Source: Siphonodentalium dalli
Taxonomy: Eukaryota > Mollusca > Scaphopoda > Gadilida > Siphonodentaliidae
Assembly: GCA_032622095.1 (NCBI GenBank)
Contig: CP136068.1
Coordinates: 152,111,151 to 152,175,150 of the forward strand
Direction: 5' to 3'
DNA: 64,000 nucleotides
Shown: piece after piece, positions 1 to 13,242 of the stretch
Layout of the letters: each line of letters begins with the position of its first letter
Position numbering within the stretch: position 1 is the first letter of the stretch
Program-made: the position numbers and the translations under genes
The notes under the pieces: model-generated
Database searches by the model: none
Told to the model about the DNA's origin: nothing
Seen by the model: the letters and a program-made list of their open reading frames with translations, nothing else

Positions 1-34
1 TGCATGGCGGTTCTATATATACACCTGCTTCACG

Positions 35-497
35 TTAACCCTTTACCCAACAAACCGGCCAAAACCGGCCAAATAAAGCTTCAACAGCCTAAAATATCTT
101 CGGTCTGTCTCATTAGAACCATACAAATATGGATATCGTTGGAACCGGCTCCTTGACCACATTGTGATAGTTACAGTTATGCCCTGTGCCAATGCATTCT
201 CTTATATATGCGAGTCGACCATAGGTCGCCTCGCATATATGAGAATGCATTGGCCTAAAAAAATTCTTTTTTTAACACTTTTTACCATTTTTTCTTACAT
301 TCTTTAACAATTTTATAATTTTTTCTTACATTTTTTAACAATTTTTATAATATTTTTATACATTCTTTGACAATTTTATCATTTTTGATAAGTGTTAAGC
401 CAATGCATTCTCTTATATATGCGAGGCGACCTATGGTCGACTCGCATATATAAGAGAATGCATTGACACAGGGCCCTTCTGTTGGGTAAAGGGTTAA
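35..497. mobile_element. TTAA-flanked piggyBac-like miniature element, family A, copy 1
   Basis: TTAA at 35-38 and 494-497 flank ends CCCTTTACCCAACA and TGTTGGGTAAAGGG. TTAA duplication plus a CCC start is the piggyBac signature. Inside are two ~65-nt hairpins (188-255 and 400-470) that are reverse complements of each other, separated by an AT-rich spacer. No transposase. Confidence 0.85.
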
Positions 498-1599
498 TGG
501 TACTAAATGTGAATAGTGAATCAAGCGTGTACATTGTATATAGACAGGTCAGGGAAAACCCAAACTCGATGTACTAAACATCGATGTACTAAACATCGAT
601 TTGTGTAAAAAACCTCAATCAGGTGACCACTGGCCAAAATGACTCACCCATGACATACATGTAAGGGATGTAAGGGATATATATCATAAGGGGATACACT
701 CTAAAACAAAAATGATACTGATGGAAGTAATATAATGTGGAGAATTTCATCTTACACTATGCAGGTGAGTCCATGTAACTGATCACATGATCTCGAAGAA
801 CCTGGATAGGGGCTTTGTATTTAAATCGAGGTTTAAAACCTCAATTTCAGGATTACCCTTATAGAAGCGGGGTATAGGGGCAGAACAAAAGGGGCGGGCT
901 CTGTTATTGACCTAACAACCTCGGTTCCTAGCTTTTTTCCTACAAGAGTTGAAATGAACATCTACAAGATTGATACACGCCAGAGTACTTGAAAATTTGT
1001 GCAATGCATTATGAAATTTATTATACACCTGTGTGACTCACCTGTGCTAATAAAACAGATCAAAGCAAAGCATGGTATTAAAAGATACTTCATCGTATTG
1101 ATTGTGATAAATTGTAGCTAAATCATCAGGAAAGCTACCCGATTGTTTATCGGAAGCGGCAAAAATCGCCAAGATATTTCAATTATTTTCTTAAATTTTG
1201 GGTGACATCACAGTTGACAAACTGACTGGTCACGTGATCGCAGGTGAAAATAAAATCCACAAACCGAATTAGGAAACGGATATATTATACTTGTCAGTAA
1301 AATAAATTAAGTAATGGATTATAATTCATTTAAAAATATGGTAAGCATAATTTCAACTACCCTTTAGATAAAAACCTATACCTTCATACTAAACTTATAT
1401 CAACTGTAAGAGTCGACCCAGTCTTTTCGAACGTCCCGCTTCATGTGGATATGACAATTCCTAACGTTTGAATTGTCATCTCACCTGTAGGAATGCGCCC
1501 ACGACTGCGCATGCTCAGTTAATTAAGGTGACAATTTCCTCCGCGTACTTATTGATGTAAATAGAGTCAAATTTCGCGATTTTCTTGAAGATTTAGATC
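498..1599. other. Upstream region of the lachesin-like gene
   Basis: AT-rich, no coding frame or known repeat family recognised. ATCGATGTACTAAAC is duplicated at 568-600. The promoter should lie here, but no core element is convincing. Confidence 0.4.
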
Positions 1600-1663
1600 A
1601 TGATTCTGCACGATTGGACATTCGCGACACTATTAGTGTGTTTCATATACACTCTTCGAACAG
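1600..1663 (+). CDS. Lachesin-like exon 1: start codon and signal peptide
   Basis: The ATG at 1600 opens 21 codons rich in hydrophobic residues and ends in CAG|gtgagt. No other in-frame ATG was seen that would join exon 2. The exon ends in phase 1 and completes a valine codon with exon 2. Confidence 0.8.
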
Positions 1664-4600
1664 GTGAGTTCAAAGCTATAGTCGCGATCTTTCATAAATT
1701 CAGACATTTTGAGTCTAACAAAAAATTGTGACTCAGGAAGGTGATAAATTTGAAATATCAATGTCCATATTGTGAGTCACCTGCCCGTACCAGAGTGTCG
1801 ATCAAACCGCAGTTACTGAAAAATCGTTTTATTCAAGATTATAGCACCCCTATTGGGGGGGAGGGGCGGATTGGGGTTGGTGCCGAAATCTCTGATAATT
1901 TCGAAACAAAATTGTGGTTAGCACTATATCATGTACTTTCCACTAATACATGTAGATGGCCTTGTGTGGCATGTACGTGCACTATTAGGGTAGGGTAGAG
2001 GCTAACAATTTAGAAGGGTACGGGTGTCAGATCCGAGTATATACTAGTATTGTACATGTACCGTACATGTACATCTGATTGAAAAAGCCCTTTTTTTTAA
2101 AGGTGTGCACCCCTTGCACTTGGCTCAATTCTGCTGCACCTAATTTAAACTGCAGCTCGATGCCCACTTGTACATACCGGTAGATAGAACACAACGCACA
2201 TCTTAATTAAGAATCTTTTATCGATTGAGTTGCAGATAGTGCAAGGATATATTTTGTGAGAGTGTAGTTCAAGCAAAATGTACATGTAACTATCCACCGT
2301 CCACAACCAGTTTAATAAAAGATTCGAGATATGATGCAAATTGTGTTCTGTAATTATTCTACACCATTGTGTCAGATAATTTCAAACCTTGGCTATCACC
2401 TTCATTGATACTTGTCATTTAAGTCTGATGAATACATGTACATGTAAGCAGTATAATGATCGGGGCATCACCGAAGCAGATTGTTGACTTACATGTACGT
2501 CATATTTCCTGGCTTCAACGTCAAACAAGAATAGTTCTGGCTTGTGTTCCACTAGAGATACATCAAAGTCTAACTGAAATGCAGTTTAACTGGGGGGGGG
2601 GGGGTGGTGGGGGGTGTCCACTCCATTTTGATAAGTCATTTACTTAGAGAACAGTGCAGTACATGTAATGTACCCATCCAAAACCACACACAAACAATGT
2701 ATTCTCTGAAAACAAAATACACTTTGTGCCATTTCATGATGCACTTCTTGCCATTTACACTTATTTTCGTAGTGGATTTAGTAAACTTGGAAGGCGTTCT
2801 ATTTTTCACTCAGTTTTAAATTTGTACTGCATGAATTTAAAGATGCATAAGCCGATTAAGCACCCATCAATTACTATTCATTATAATTACTAATTACTAT
2901 TGAATCGAGGACCCACCTATCAAAGCTCAGAGTTATCAGATATCGATTTTTGAAATCTATTATTTTTCATCGAGAATTGTTAGTGGCCCAGTAAAAAGTC
3001 GACGAGCCGACAGTATCAGACCAAATTGCGGATGAAGATGGATAGCTCTAAAATCAAAAGGCTTTCTGTCAATAATAAGGCAAAATTTCGTCAAACATAA
3101 CACGTTTCAGGCAATTTTATACTATAGTTGACAGTGGTTAGCATAATTTGTGGGAAATTAATCGATTCTGACAACTGAAGTCGCATTTCTAAAAATGTTG
3201 TTGTTGTTGGGACCATCGAATCGGATTGAGTGCCTTTAAATACAAGTAAGGTATCTTAGAGGATTGTTTCTTTGTACTACCAACAGATAACTACCGGTAC
3301 TCTCAAAGATATTCAGAGGTTTTAACTTTGAAAAGGCAGCAGATACATATGTATAGATGGCCTCAAATGTTCAGTCAGCAATATTTAGAATTTTTCATTG
3401 AATTCATATTTTCTTATGCAGTTGTTGGTGAGAGTTCTGATCCAGTAGTGTCAATAACAGAGACAGATCCCGCAGTGAAAGTTGGCTATAAGGGAATTGT
3501 TAAAGTACCAAAGAACAGAGATGCTCATCTCATGTGTGTTGTGACCAACAAACCAAAGGATCAGCCGGTTAGTCTATAAATATCTAGCTCATACATGCGT
3601 TTCACTCTAAATCCTGATCAATGATAGTTCAAATTTAATTATCCATAGGTTATGCATTTTGTACATGTACATGTATGTCAATAGATTACTGTTAGTGCAT
3701 GAAAAAAACACAGAAATGGAGTTATACATGTAGGGCCCTGCGATTTGTTTCGATGCGAATCAGAATCTTTCATCTGATTTGGTTGGATTCGAAATAGGCT
3801 GTTCTGATTCGCATTGTATCAAATTATTGGCACTAGTTGCATTCTCATTACTTCAATGGACCACATTACTTTGTCTCGAAGATATATTATGATACCAGGT
3901 AGGACCACACATACAAACAATACTGTCATAGACTGAGCCTTAATATAGACCATCGAAGCACTGTAAGACCGACGTCACAGATCAAGCAAAATTTCATAGA
4001 TACATGTACATGTGCGTCAAACTTTAGCTACATGAATGCGATTGCTTACCGACTTCATTATTGGTTCTGATAATGTTTCATTATTGGTTCTGATAATGTT
4101 TCATTATTGGTTCTGATAATGTTTCATTATTGGTTCTGATAATGTTTCATTATTGGTTCTGATAATGTTTCATTATTGGTTCTGATAATGTTTCATTATT
4201 GCTTCTGATAATGTTTCATTATTGGTTCTGATAATGTTTCATTATTGGTTCTGATAAATGTTTCATTATTGGTTCTGATAATGTTTCATTATTGGTTCTG
4301 ATAATGTTTCATTGTTGGTTCTGATAATGTTTCATTATTGGTTCTGATAATGTTTCTTTATTGCTTCTGATAATGTTTCATTGTTGGTTCTGATAATGTT
4401 TCATTATTGCTTCTGATTATGTTTCATTATTGGTTCTGATAATGTTTCATTATTGGTTCTGATAAATGTTTCATTATTGGTTCTGATAAATGTTTCATTA
4501 TTGGTTCTGATAATGTTTCATTATTGGTTCTGATAATGTTTCATTATTGGTTCTGATAAATGTTTCATTATTGGTTCTGATAAATGTTTCATTATTGGTT

Positions 4601-7600
4601 CTGATAAATGTTTCATTATTGGTTCTGATAATGTTTCATTATTGGTTCTGATAAATGTTTCATTATTGGTTCTGATAATGTTTCATTATTGGTTCTGATA
4701 AATGTTTCATTATTGGTTCTGATAAATGTTTCATTATTGGTTCTGATAATGTTTCATTATTGGTTCTGATAATGTTTCATTATTGGTTCTGATAAATGTT
4801 TCATTATTGGTTCTGATAAATGTTTCATTATTGGTTCTGATAAATGTTTCATTATTGGTTCTGATAAATGTTTCATTATTGGTTCTGATAATGTTTCATT
4901 ATTGGTTCTGATAAATGTTTCATTATTGGTTCTGATAATGATTCATTATTGGTTCTGATAATGTTTCATTATTGGTTCTGATAATGTTTCATTATTGGTT
5001 CTGATAATGTTTCATTATTGGTTCTGATAATGTTTCATTATTGGTTCTGATAATGTTTCATTATTGGTTCTGATAATGTTTCATTATTGGTTCTGATAAT
5101 GTTTCATTATTGGTTCTGATAAATGTTTCATTATTGGTTCTGATAAATGTTTCATTATTGGTTCTGATAATGTTTCATTATTGGTTCTTATAATGTTTCA
5201 TTATTGGTTCTGATAATGTTTCATTATTGGTTCTGATAATGTTTCATTATTGGTTCTGATAATGTTTCATTATTGGTTCTGATAAATGTTTCATTATTGG
5301 TTCTGATAATGTTTCATTATTGGTTCTGATAATGTTTCATTGTTGGTTCTGATAATGTTTCATTATTGGTTCTGATAATGTTTCTTTATTGCTTCTGATA
5401 ATGTTTCATTGTTGGTTCTGATAATGTTTCATTATTGCTTCTGATTATGTTTCATTATTGGTTCTGATAATGTTTCATTATTGGTTCTGATAAATGTTTC
5501 ATTATTGGTTCTGATAATGTTTCATTATTGGTTCTGATAATGTTTCATTATTGGTTCTGATAAATGTTTCATTATTGGTTCTGATAAATGTTTCATTATT
5601 GGTTCTGATAAATGTTTCATTATTGGTTCTGATAATGTTTCATTATTGGTTCTGATAAATGTTTCATTATTGGTTCTGATAATGTTTCATTATTGGTTCT
5701 GATAAATGTTTCATTATTGGTTCTGATAATGTTTCATTATTGGTTCTGATAATGTTTCATTATTGGTTCTGATAAATGTTTCATTATTGGTTCTGATAAA
5801 TGTTTCATTATTGGTTCTGATAAATGTTTCATTATTGGTTCTGATAAATGTTTCATTATTGGTTCTGATAATGTTTCATTATTGGTTCTGATAATGTTTC
5901 ATTATTGGTTCTGATAAATGTTTCATTATTGGTTCTGATAATGATTCATTATTGGTTCTGATAATGTTTCATTATTGGTTCTGATAATGTTTCATTATTG
6001 GTTCTGATAATGTTTCATTATTGGTTCTGATAATGTTTCATTATTGGTTCTGATAATGTTTCATTATTGGTTCTGATAAATGTTTCATTATTGGTTCTGA
6101 TAAATGTTTCATTATTGGTTCTGATAATGTTTCATTATTGGTTCTGATAAATGTTTCATTATTGGTTCTGATAAATGTTTCATTATTGGTTCTGATAATG
6201 TTTCATTATTGGTTCTGATAATGTTTCATTATTGGTTCTGATAATGTTTCATTATTGGTTCTGATAATGTTTCATTATTGGTTCTGATAATGTTTCATTA
6301 TTGCATAGCAGAGATGATCATGAGGAATGAGCACTTACAGTAATGCCCTAATTAATCGACTCCTTTAACCCTTTACCCAACAAACCGGCCAAATAAAGCT
6401 TCAACAGCCTAAAATATCTCCGGTCTGTCTCAATAGAACCATACAAATATGGATATCATTGGAACCGGCTCCTTGACCACATTGTGATAGTTACAGTTAT
6501 GCCCTGTGCCAATGCATTCTCTTATATATGCGAGTTGACCATAGGTCGCCTCGCATATATACATGTAAGAGAATGCATTGGCCTAAAAAAAATCTTTTTT
6601 TAACACTTTTTACCATTTTTTCTTACATTCTTTAACAATTTTACAATTTTTAATGTGTTAAGCCAATGCATTCTCTTATATATGCGAGGCGACCTATGGT
6701 CGACTCGCATATATATGAGAATGCATTGGCACAGGGCCCTTCTGTTGGGTAAAGGGTTAACCACAGCTGAATTATGGGTAACTTTTCAGGATTTAGTCGG
6801 AAATATGGCTTGTTGCCATTCATCGGAAAGCCATATTTCCGACTAAATCCTGAAAAGTTACCCATAATTCTGATGCGGTTAAAGGAGTCGATTAATTAGG
6901 GCATTACTGTACATGTAATTGGTTAGATATAAAGCATTTTATCCATTTACTGATACAATCTTCATTGTATACTAACGATCACTTAACATCTTTATGAAGT
7001 GAGCAAATTGAGACTGGTGTAACAGGATATCTCTCCCCCCTGGATGTCCAAGGATATCGCCCCCACCCTGGATATTTTCCACCCCCCCCCCCCCCCATGT
7101 ATGGCTAAAAAAAATTCACTTATTCGATATCGTTTGACCCTTTTTTAAGTGTCCAGGCCAGAATATCCACCCCCCCCCCCCCCACCCAGCACCTACATGA
7201 CAAAAAAATCATCTTATGGTTTTATTGCTTATTTTGCACAGGGGCCTGTAATGCGCTCCGCTGTCCACCCCCCTTTTGCGCTGCCCATATACGCCGCTTC
7301 CAAGGGATGGTAAAAAGGTGAATTTCTACAGTTCCCCTTGTGTCTATTATACTACCATTAGGCCTAACAAAATTATACGTTTGTTTCCGCTAACGGACTG
7401 AAAAAAAATTGGGTAGGTAGGTAGGCAATTTGTTTTTTTTTTCAGGATGCAATTCACTGTGTCATATTTAAGGAAATTTTAGACATTACAGGCCATATTA
7501 TTGCTAATTTGTTTAGCCCATAAAGATAAAACAAAAACACAATCTCAGGGAGATATAACAAAGCTAAAATGGGACAATAACGTTAATTTTATCTGTTTTA

Positions 7601-10600
7601 TAACATGTCCGTAACGCAGGTTTCACTTCTGCATCAAACTCCCCACATTATTGTGGGCAGTTGCAGTGCATATTCCCGGGGCCGCAGATGCATAAGGGTG
7701 ACCAGTGACTTCGTCCCACTGCATTCTCGTCCCCCCAATTTTTGTCCCGAAAAGGTGACCTCGTCCCACTTGTCGGTGATCTCGTAAAATCCCATAAAAT
7801 CGGAATGAGGTCGCCATTTTGGGACGAAGTCACTAGCATTCCGCATAAGACACTATGCGTGGTGGGATGAGATGGTGGGCGCGGACACTTATATATATTA
7901 TTATTGTGGGCCATTGCAGACACTCTATGGCGCATAAGATACATTATATATTATTATTGTGGGCGGTTGCGCATTTTAATTACCAACAACAAAAATATCA
8001 TTGTTGGTTTTCTTCCAATATAATAGAGATTTAGATATTTTTTTTAAAAATCTCAAAATAAAAAGTTTAGAGTCGGCGGTTTAAAATAGGGTCGGTCGGG
8101 TTAGCGGAAACAAACGTATATATTTTTTAGGCCTTAGCGTGAAGCAGGCACGTATATAGCAGCGGCGTATATGGGCAGCGCAAAAGGGGGGCGGACAGCG
8201 GAGCGTGTTACAGGCCCCTGTGTTATTTTGTTTTATATTGTCATGAAATTCCGAGAAATTAACTTCTTCTGAGAAAAAGTTGTTTGAGTCAGGGTTTGGG
8301 GGGAGATGTCCATGCCAGGTTATCCCCCCACCCACCACCTACATGACAATAAAAAGCATCTCATGGTTTTATCGCTTAGTTTGCTTTATATAGTCATGAA
8401 ACGGCGAGAAATTAACTTCTTCCGAGAAAAAGTTGCTTGAAAAATTAACTTCTTCCGAGAAAAAGTTGTTTGAGTCAGTGTTTGGGGTGGGGGTGGGGAA
8501 GATGTCCACTATCCAGGCCAGGATATTGCCCCCTCCACCCAACACCTACATGACAAAAAATCATTGTTGGATTTATCGCTCAGTTTGCTTTACCGTATAT
8601 AGTCATGAAATGGTGAGAAATTAACTTCTCCCTAGAACGAGTTGTTTGAGTCAGGTGGGGGGGGGGGGGGGATGTCCTGGCCAGAATATCTCCCCCACCC
8701 AGCAGCTACATGACATAAAATCATTTTATGGTTTTATAGTTTATTTTTTTATATAGTCATGAAATGGTGAGAAATTAACTTCTTCCTAGAAAGAGTTGTT
8801 TGAGTCAGGGTTTTGGGTGGGGGAGATGGCCTGGCCAGAATATCTCCCCCAACACCTACCTGTACATGACAAAAAATAATCTTATGGTTTTATCGCTTAG
8901 TTTGCTTTATATAGTCATGAAATGGTGAGAAATTAACTTCTTCTGATAAAAAGTTGTCTGAGTCAGGGTTTTGGGTGGGGGAAGATGTCCAGGCCAGAAT
9001 ACATGTATCTCCTCCATCCAGCACCTACATGACAAAAAATCATCTTATGGTTTTATCGCTTAATTTGCTTTATATAATCATGAAACAGCGAGAAATTAAC
9101 TATTTTCTGAAAAATGTGTACACCAGAAGCCAAAGAAATAGTTATTTAGGAACGTTAATTCGGATTATGTATCTTTAATCAAGAAATTTGTAATATTTTT
9201 ATATTTTACTCATTTAGATCCAGTGGATAAGGTATCCTAATGGGACAGAAGAGCTTCCTGTGGTGTTCACTACTGATACAGAGTCATCAGATCCATTTAA
9301 ATACCATGTGGACAAGCCATCCCCGCTCGCCTGGAGACTAAAAATCCAAAACGTACAGCCGTCGGATCAAACCATGTATGCCTGCCGAGTGATGATAGCC
9401 TCCAAATTTTACGCCAAGGACTTAATAATGATCCAAGTCATAGGTAAGACACTATGATAAAGACTTAACCCTTTACCCAACAGAACGGCCCTGTGCCAAT
9501 GCATTCTCTTATATATGCGAGTCGACCATAGGTCGCCTCGCATATATAAGAGAATGCATTGGCTTAACACATTAAAATTTATAAAATTGTTAAAGAATGT
9601 AAGAAAAAATGGTAAAAAGTGTTAAAAAAAGATTTTTTTTAGGCCAATGCATTCTCTTATATATGCGAGGCGACCTATGGTCGACTCGCATATATAAGAG
9701 AATGCATTGGCACAGGGCATAACTATAACCATCATAATGTGGGCAATGAGCCGGTTCCAATGATATCCATATTTGTATGGTTTTATTGAGACAGACCCAA
9801 GATAATTTAGGCTGTTGAAGCTTTATTTGGCCGGTTTGTTGGGTAAAGGGTTAACCCTTTCATGATGGGAGGTGTGCTGGTGTAGCATTAAAGACCCTGT
9901 GCCAGTGCATTCTCTTATATATGCGAGTCTCCCATAGGGAGCTTCACATACATAAGAGAATGCACTGGCTTACAAGGCCAAGGTAAATATTGTTAGGCCA
10001 ATGCATTCTCTTTTTATGCGAGGCGCCATATGGGCGACTCCCATATATAAGAGAATACATTGGCACAGGGTTTTCACTAAATTTGAGGAACCGACAGTCA
10101 TGAAAGGGTTAATAATGATCCAATAGGTAAGACAATATGATGACTCTTTACAAGCTTGCATCAAAATAATTTTAGGTGCCGTATATTTGCAGAATGAGGT
10201 CCCCAGACTGTGAATTTAGTGATGCTAGCCCACACATCTGGCTAACATCACTAAATTTACCCTCTGGGGACCTCATTATGCTAAGGTCTCATCTTATGTA
10301 TCTTAGTTATCAAATTAACAAGTTTTTTAGTTTCTTTAGAAACTTCTTCAGAAAGTTTCATTTTTAGTTTAGTTTCTCTATATCCCCAAATTGGCAGACA
10401 ACGCAATGCCCAATGAATGCATATCACTATTTGCACCATCTGGGAACTTAAATTTGTGTCTCGGTCTTCCATAGCAGATTAAGCCATGGAGAATGAGGTC
10501 CCCAGAGGATGAATTTGGTGATGCTAGCCTGCTGTGCTGGGTAGCATCACTAAATTCACACTCTGTGGACCTCATTCTGCAAATGTCCAGCACCATAGTC

Positions 10601-13211
10601 TGAGGCCTGCTGACAAGCTTGAATAAACTCAGTATAGTCTCTGTATCAGACATGTACCGTACTTACGGAATAATCTTCATTTCTTGATGTAATTATACAC
10701 TGTACATGTATAAACACATTTTGTCGTAACCACAAATGTTATTTTAAATAAGTTTATGATCGCCACAAATGTGTTTAGGTCTAAAAAAACAGATATTCAT
10801 GGTTTGAGTTTAAACCCGTTACCCTAAAGGTTTTTTTCCATGGTTTTCTCGTGGTTTACATGAAACTATTATCCCCTGCCTGAAAATTTTTTGTCTGGGG
10901 ATATTGGAATGGTTTCCATCCGTCTGTCCCAAAAAGTGATCTGGGGGTTATATCGAACTATTATCAACAGATTTCAAAGATTTTTGTATATTAGTTCACA
11001 AGGGGGATACCTGAAACGAGTTTGCAAACTAGGCCTGGTCGGAAATTTCCAGTTTATGAGTTACAGCCCTTTGTCATTTATTTTGGTGTTTAGCACCCAC
11101 GAAAAGTTGTCAAGAGTCATTTCGAACAATTACCAATGGATTTCAAAAAAATGTTTGTAGGTGATTTCATAGAGGAGTATCTGAAACAAGTTTGCAAACT
11201 AGGCCCAGCCGGACACTTTCATTTTTGGCGTTTAGCTCACCTGAAAAGTTGTCCGGGAGTTATTTCGAACAATTATCAACGGAATTCAATAATTTATGGG
11301 AGTTCACAAGAGCAGTATCTGTCAACGAAGTAAATTAATTCAACGAATAAGAATCATTCTGCACTTGTATTATCTGTCATTTCAACCGCCCCCACCCCCC
11401 ACCCCCCCCCCCCCCCCAGATGAATAAATACACCATTCCAATGTATAGTGTAAAAACTGATAGGAGAATCCATTTAGTAAATAAAAGGGTTAATTACATG
11501 TATATTGTTTCATTCCCACAGAGACTCCACAGATAAGTGACCTTCAAACTGTGAGCGACATGACTGAAGATGAAGGGAAATCAGCCAGGCTGTACTGTAA
11601 CGCCACAGGCATACCTTTCCCACAAGTCAAATGGACAAAAATGGCTGGTGGCTTACTTCCAGTAGGAGGGTTAGAATTACGGGTGAGTTGAGATCATTCA
11701 CAGATTTGTTTACCAGGTATATGTTAGGACGATATATAGTCCATGTTGTATATACTTAGTTAGACTTAACCCTTTCATAACTAGAGCATCCTGCATTCAG
11801 TTATATATGTGAGTCTCCCACATATGTGACCCGCCATATCAAATCCAGTCGTAAGTCGGGATTTTTTCTACCCTGTGCCAATGCATTCTCTTATATATGC
11901 GAGTCAACCATAGGTCGCCTCGCATATATAAGAGAATGCATTGGCCTAACAATTTTTTATCATTTTTTTTAAATAAATGTTTCTGACAATTTTTAGGACA
12001 TAAAATAAAAAACATCCATTACCCTGCAGGGAGCCCCACACATATATAGAAGCATATAGAAGAGTGTCGTCTGCTCATGTTTGTCTGGGGCTCTGTATTG
12101 GTGAAATTATAAAATTGTTAAAGAATACAAGAACAAATTATTAAAATTGTAAAAAATTGTTAGGCCAATGCATTCTCTTATATATGCGAGGGCGACCTAT
12201 GGTCGACTCGCATATATAAGAGAATGCATTGGCACAGGGTAAAAAAAATGCCAACTTATGACTGGATTTGATATATGGCGGGTCACATATAAGGGAATAC
12301 ATTGGCCCCAACAAAATTGACCTTGACCTTGTAAGCTGCTGTTAACTTGTTATCCATTATATAAGAAAATATCAATTTAAAAACAATATGGATAGAAGCG
12401 TTTCCAGAGAGGTGTTTTTGACTCATATTTATTATTGTACCGGTATACACCAGAAACGATATAAAACGTGTTTAGGAAGAAATAGATCATCTTTAACATT
12501 TTCTTTGTAAATTCCATCAGCTTGCAGTAACATCGCTGTAAACAAAAGCATAAGTAACTTTTAAAGGCCCACTTAATTTCCTAATCACAAGATCAAATTA
12601 TATACAACATACATGTATTCCATTTATATAAAAGGTTACTTATGTTTCTAATCACAAGATCACATTATATACAACATATTCTATTTTATATAAAAGTTAC
12701 TAGAGCTGGGACGGTTATGGGTTTTTCGTGACCGGTTATGAACGGCAAAAAACCATGATTAACGCGTTAACCACATATTATAGGTACTATTATGGGTGGG
12801 TAAGCCCAGTATGCAGAACGGCGATGATTGTGATGCTCACCGACATGGTAAGTTTGAGAACGGCTCCTGCCCATTATACAAAGAAGTTGTCACCCATGAC
12901 ACACATAATCACATATCTAATTAAGTACACATCTTCAATTTATTACTGAATAAAATAAATATACAATGTCATTCCCCTGTGAGGCTGTGTTGTGTTCATT
13001 TATTGTCCTTGTAAAATTACTCCATCACCATCGGGATATGTGATCGGGCGGGAAGCTGAACACACCGACATGGAAGTGACGACTAGAAAGGTTTAATATA
13101 CATTCCGGAATATTTTATTGATTATTCCGCAATTTCCGGTAGCTGGGTGGGCGAACAATTATTATTTATTCTTAATGAAATACTTACATATACGTTGGTA
13201 TGTGATGTTGT

Positions 13212-13242
<31 letters not shown>

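Noticed and set aside
188-255. microRNA precursor
   Set aside because: The hairpin recurs about 20 times inside mobile elements. A dedicated microRNA locus is not supported, although small RNAs from it remain possible.
3733-3830. Additional hAT element (AGGGCCCTGCGATTTG, GATTCG repeats)
   Set aside because: Only one end-like stretch is visible, with no inverted partner or duplication. The similar GATTCGATTCGA-rich patch at 26455-26545 has the same limits.
4054-6303. CRISPR-like array
   Set aside because: The regular 23/24-bp units have no spacers. It is a eukaryotic intronic minisatellite.
13214-13242. G-quadruplex regulatory element
   Set aside because: It is a plain G homopolymer inside a hAT-like element, comparable to other G/C runs at 2593, 7080, 25513 and 30000. 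No regulatory context.
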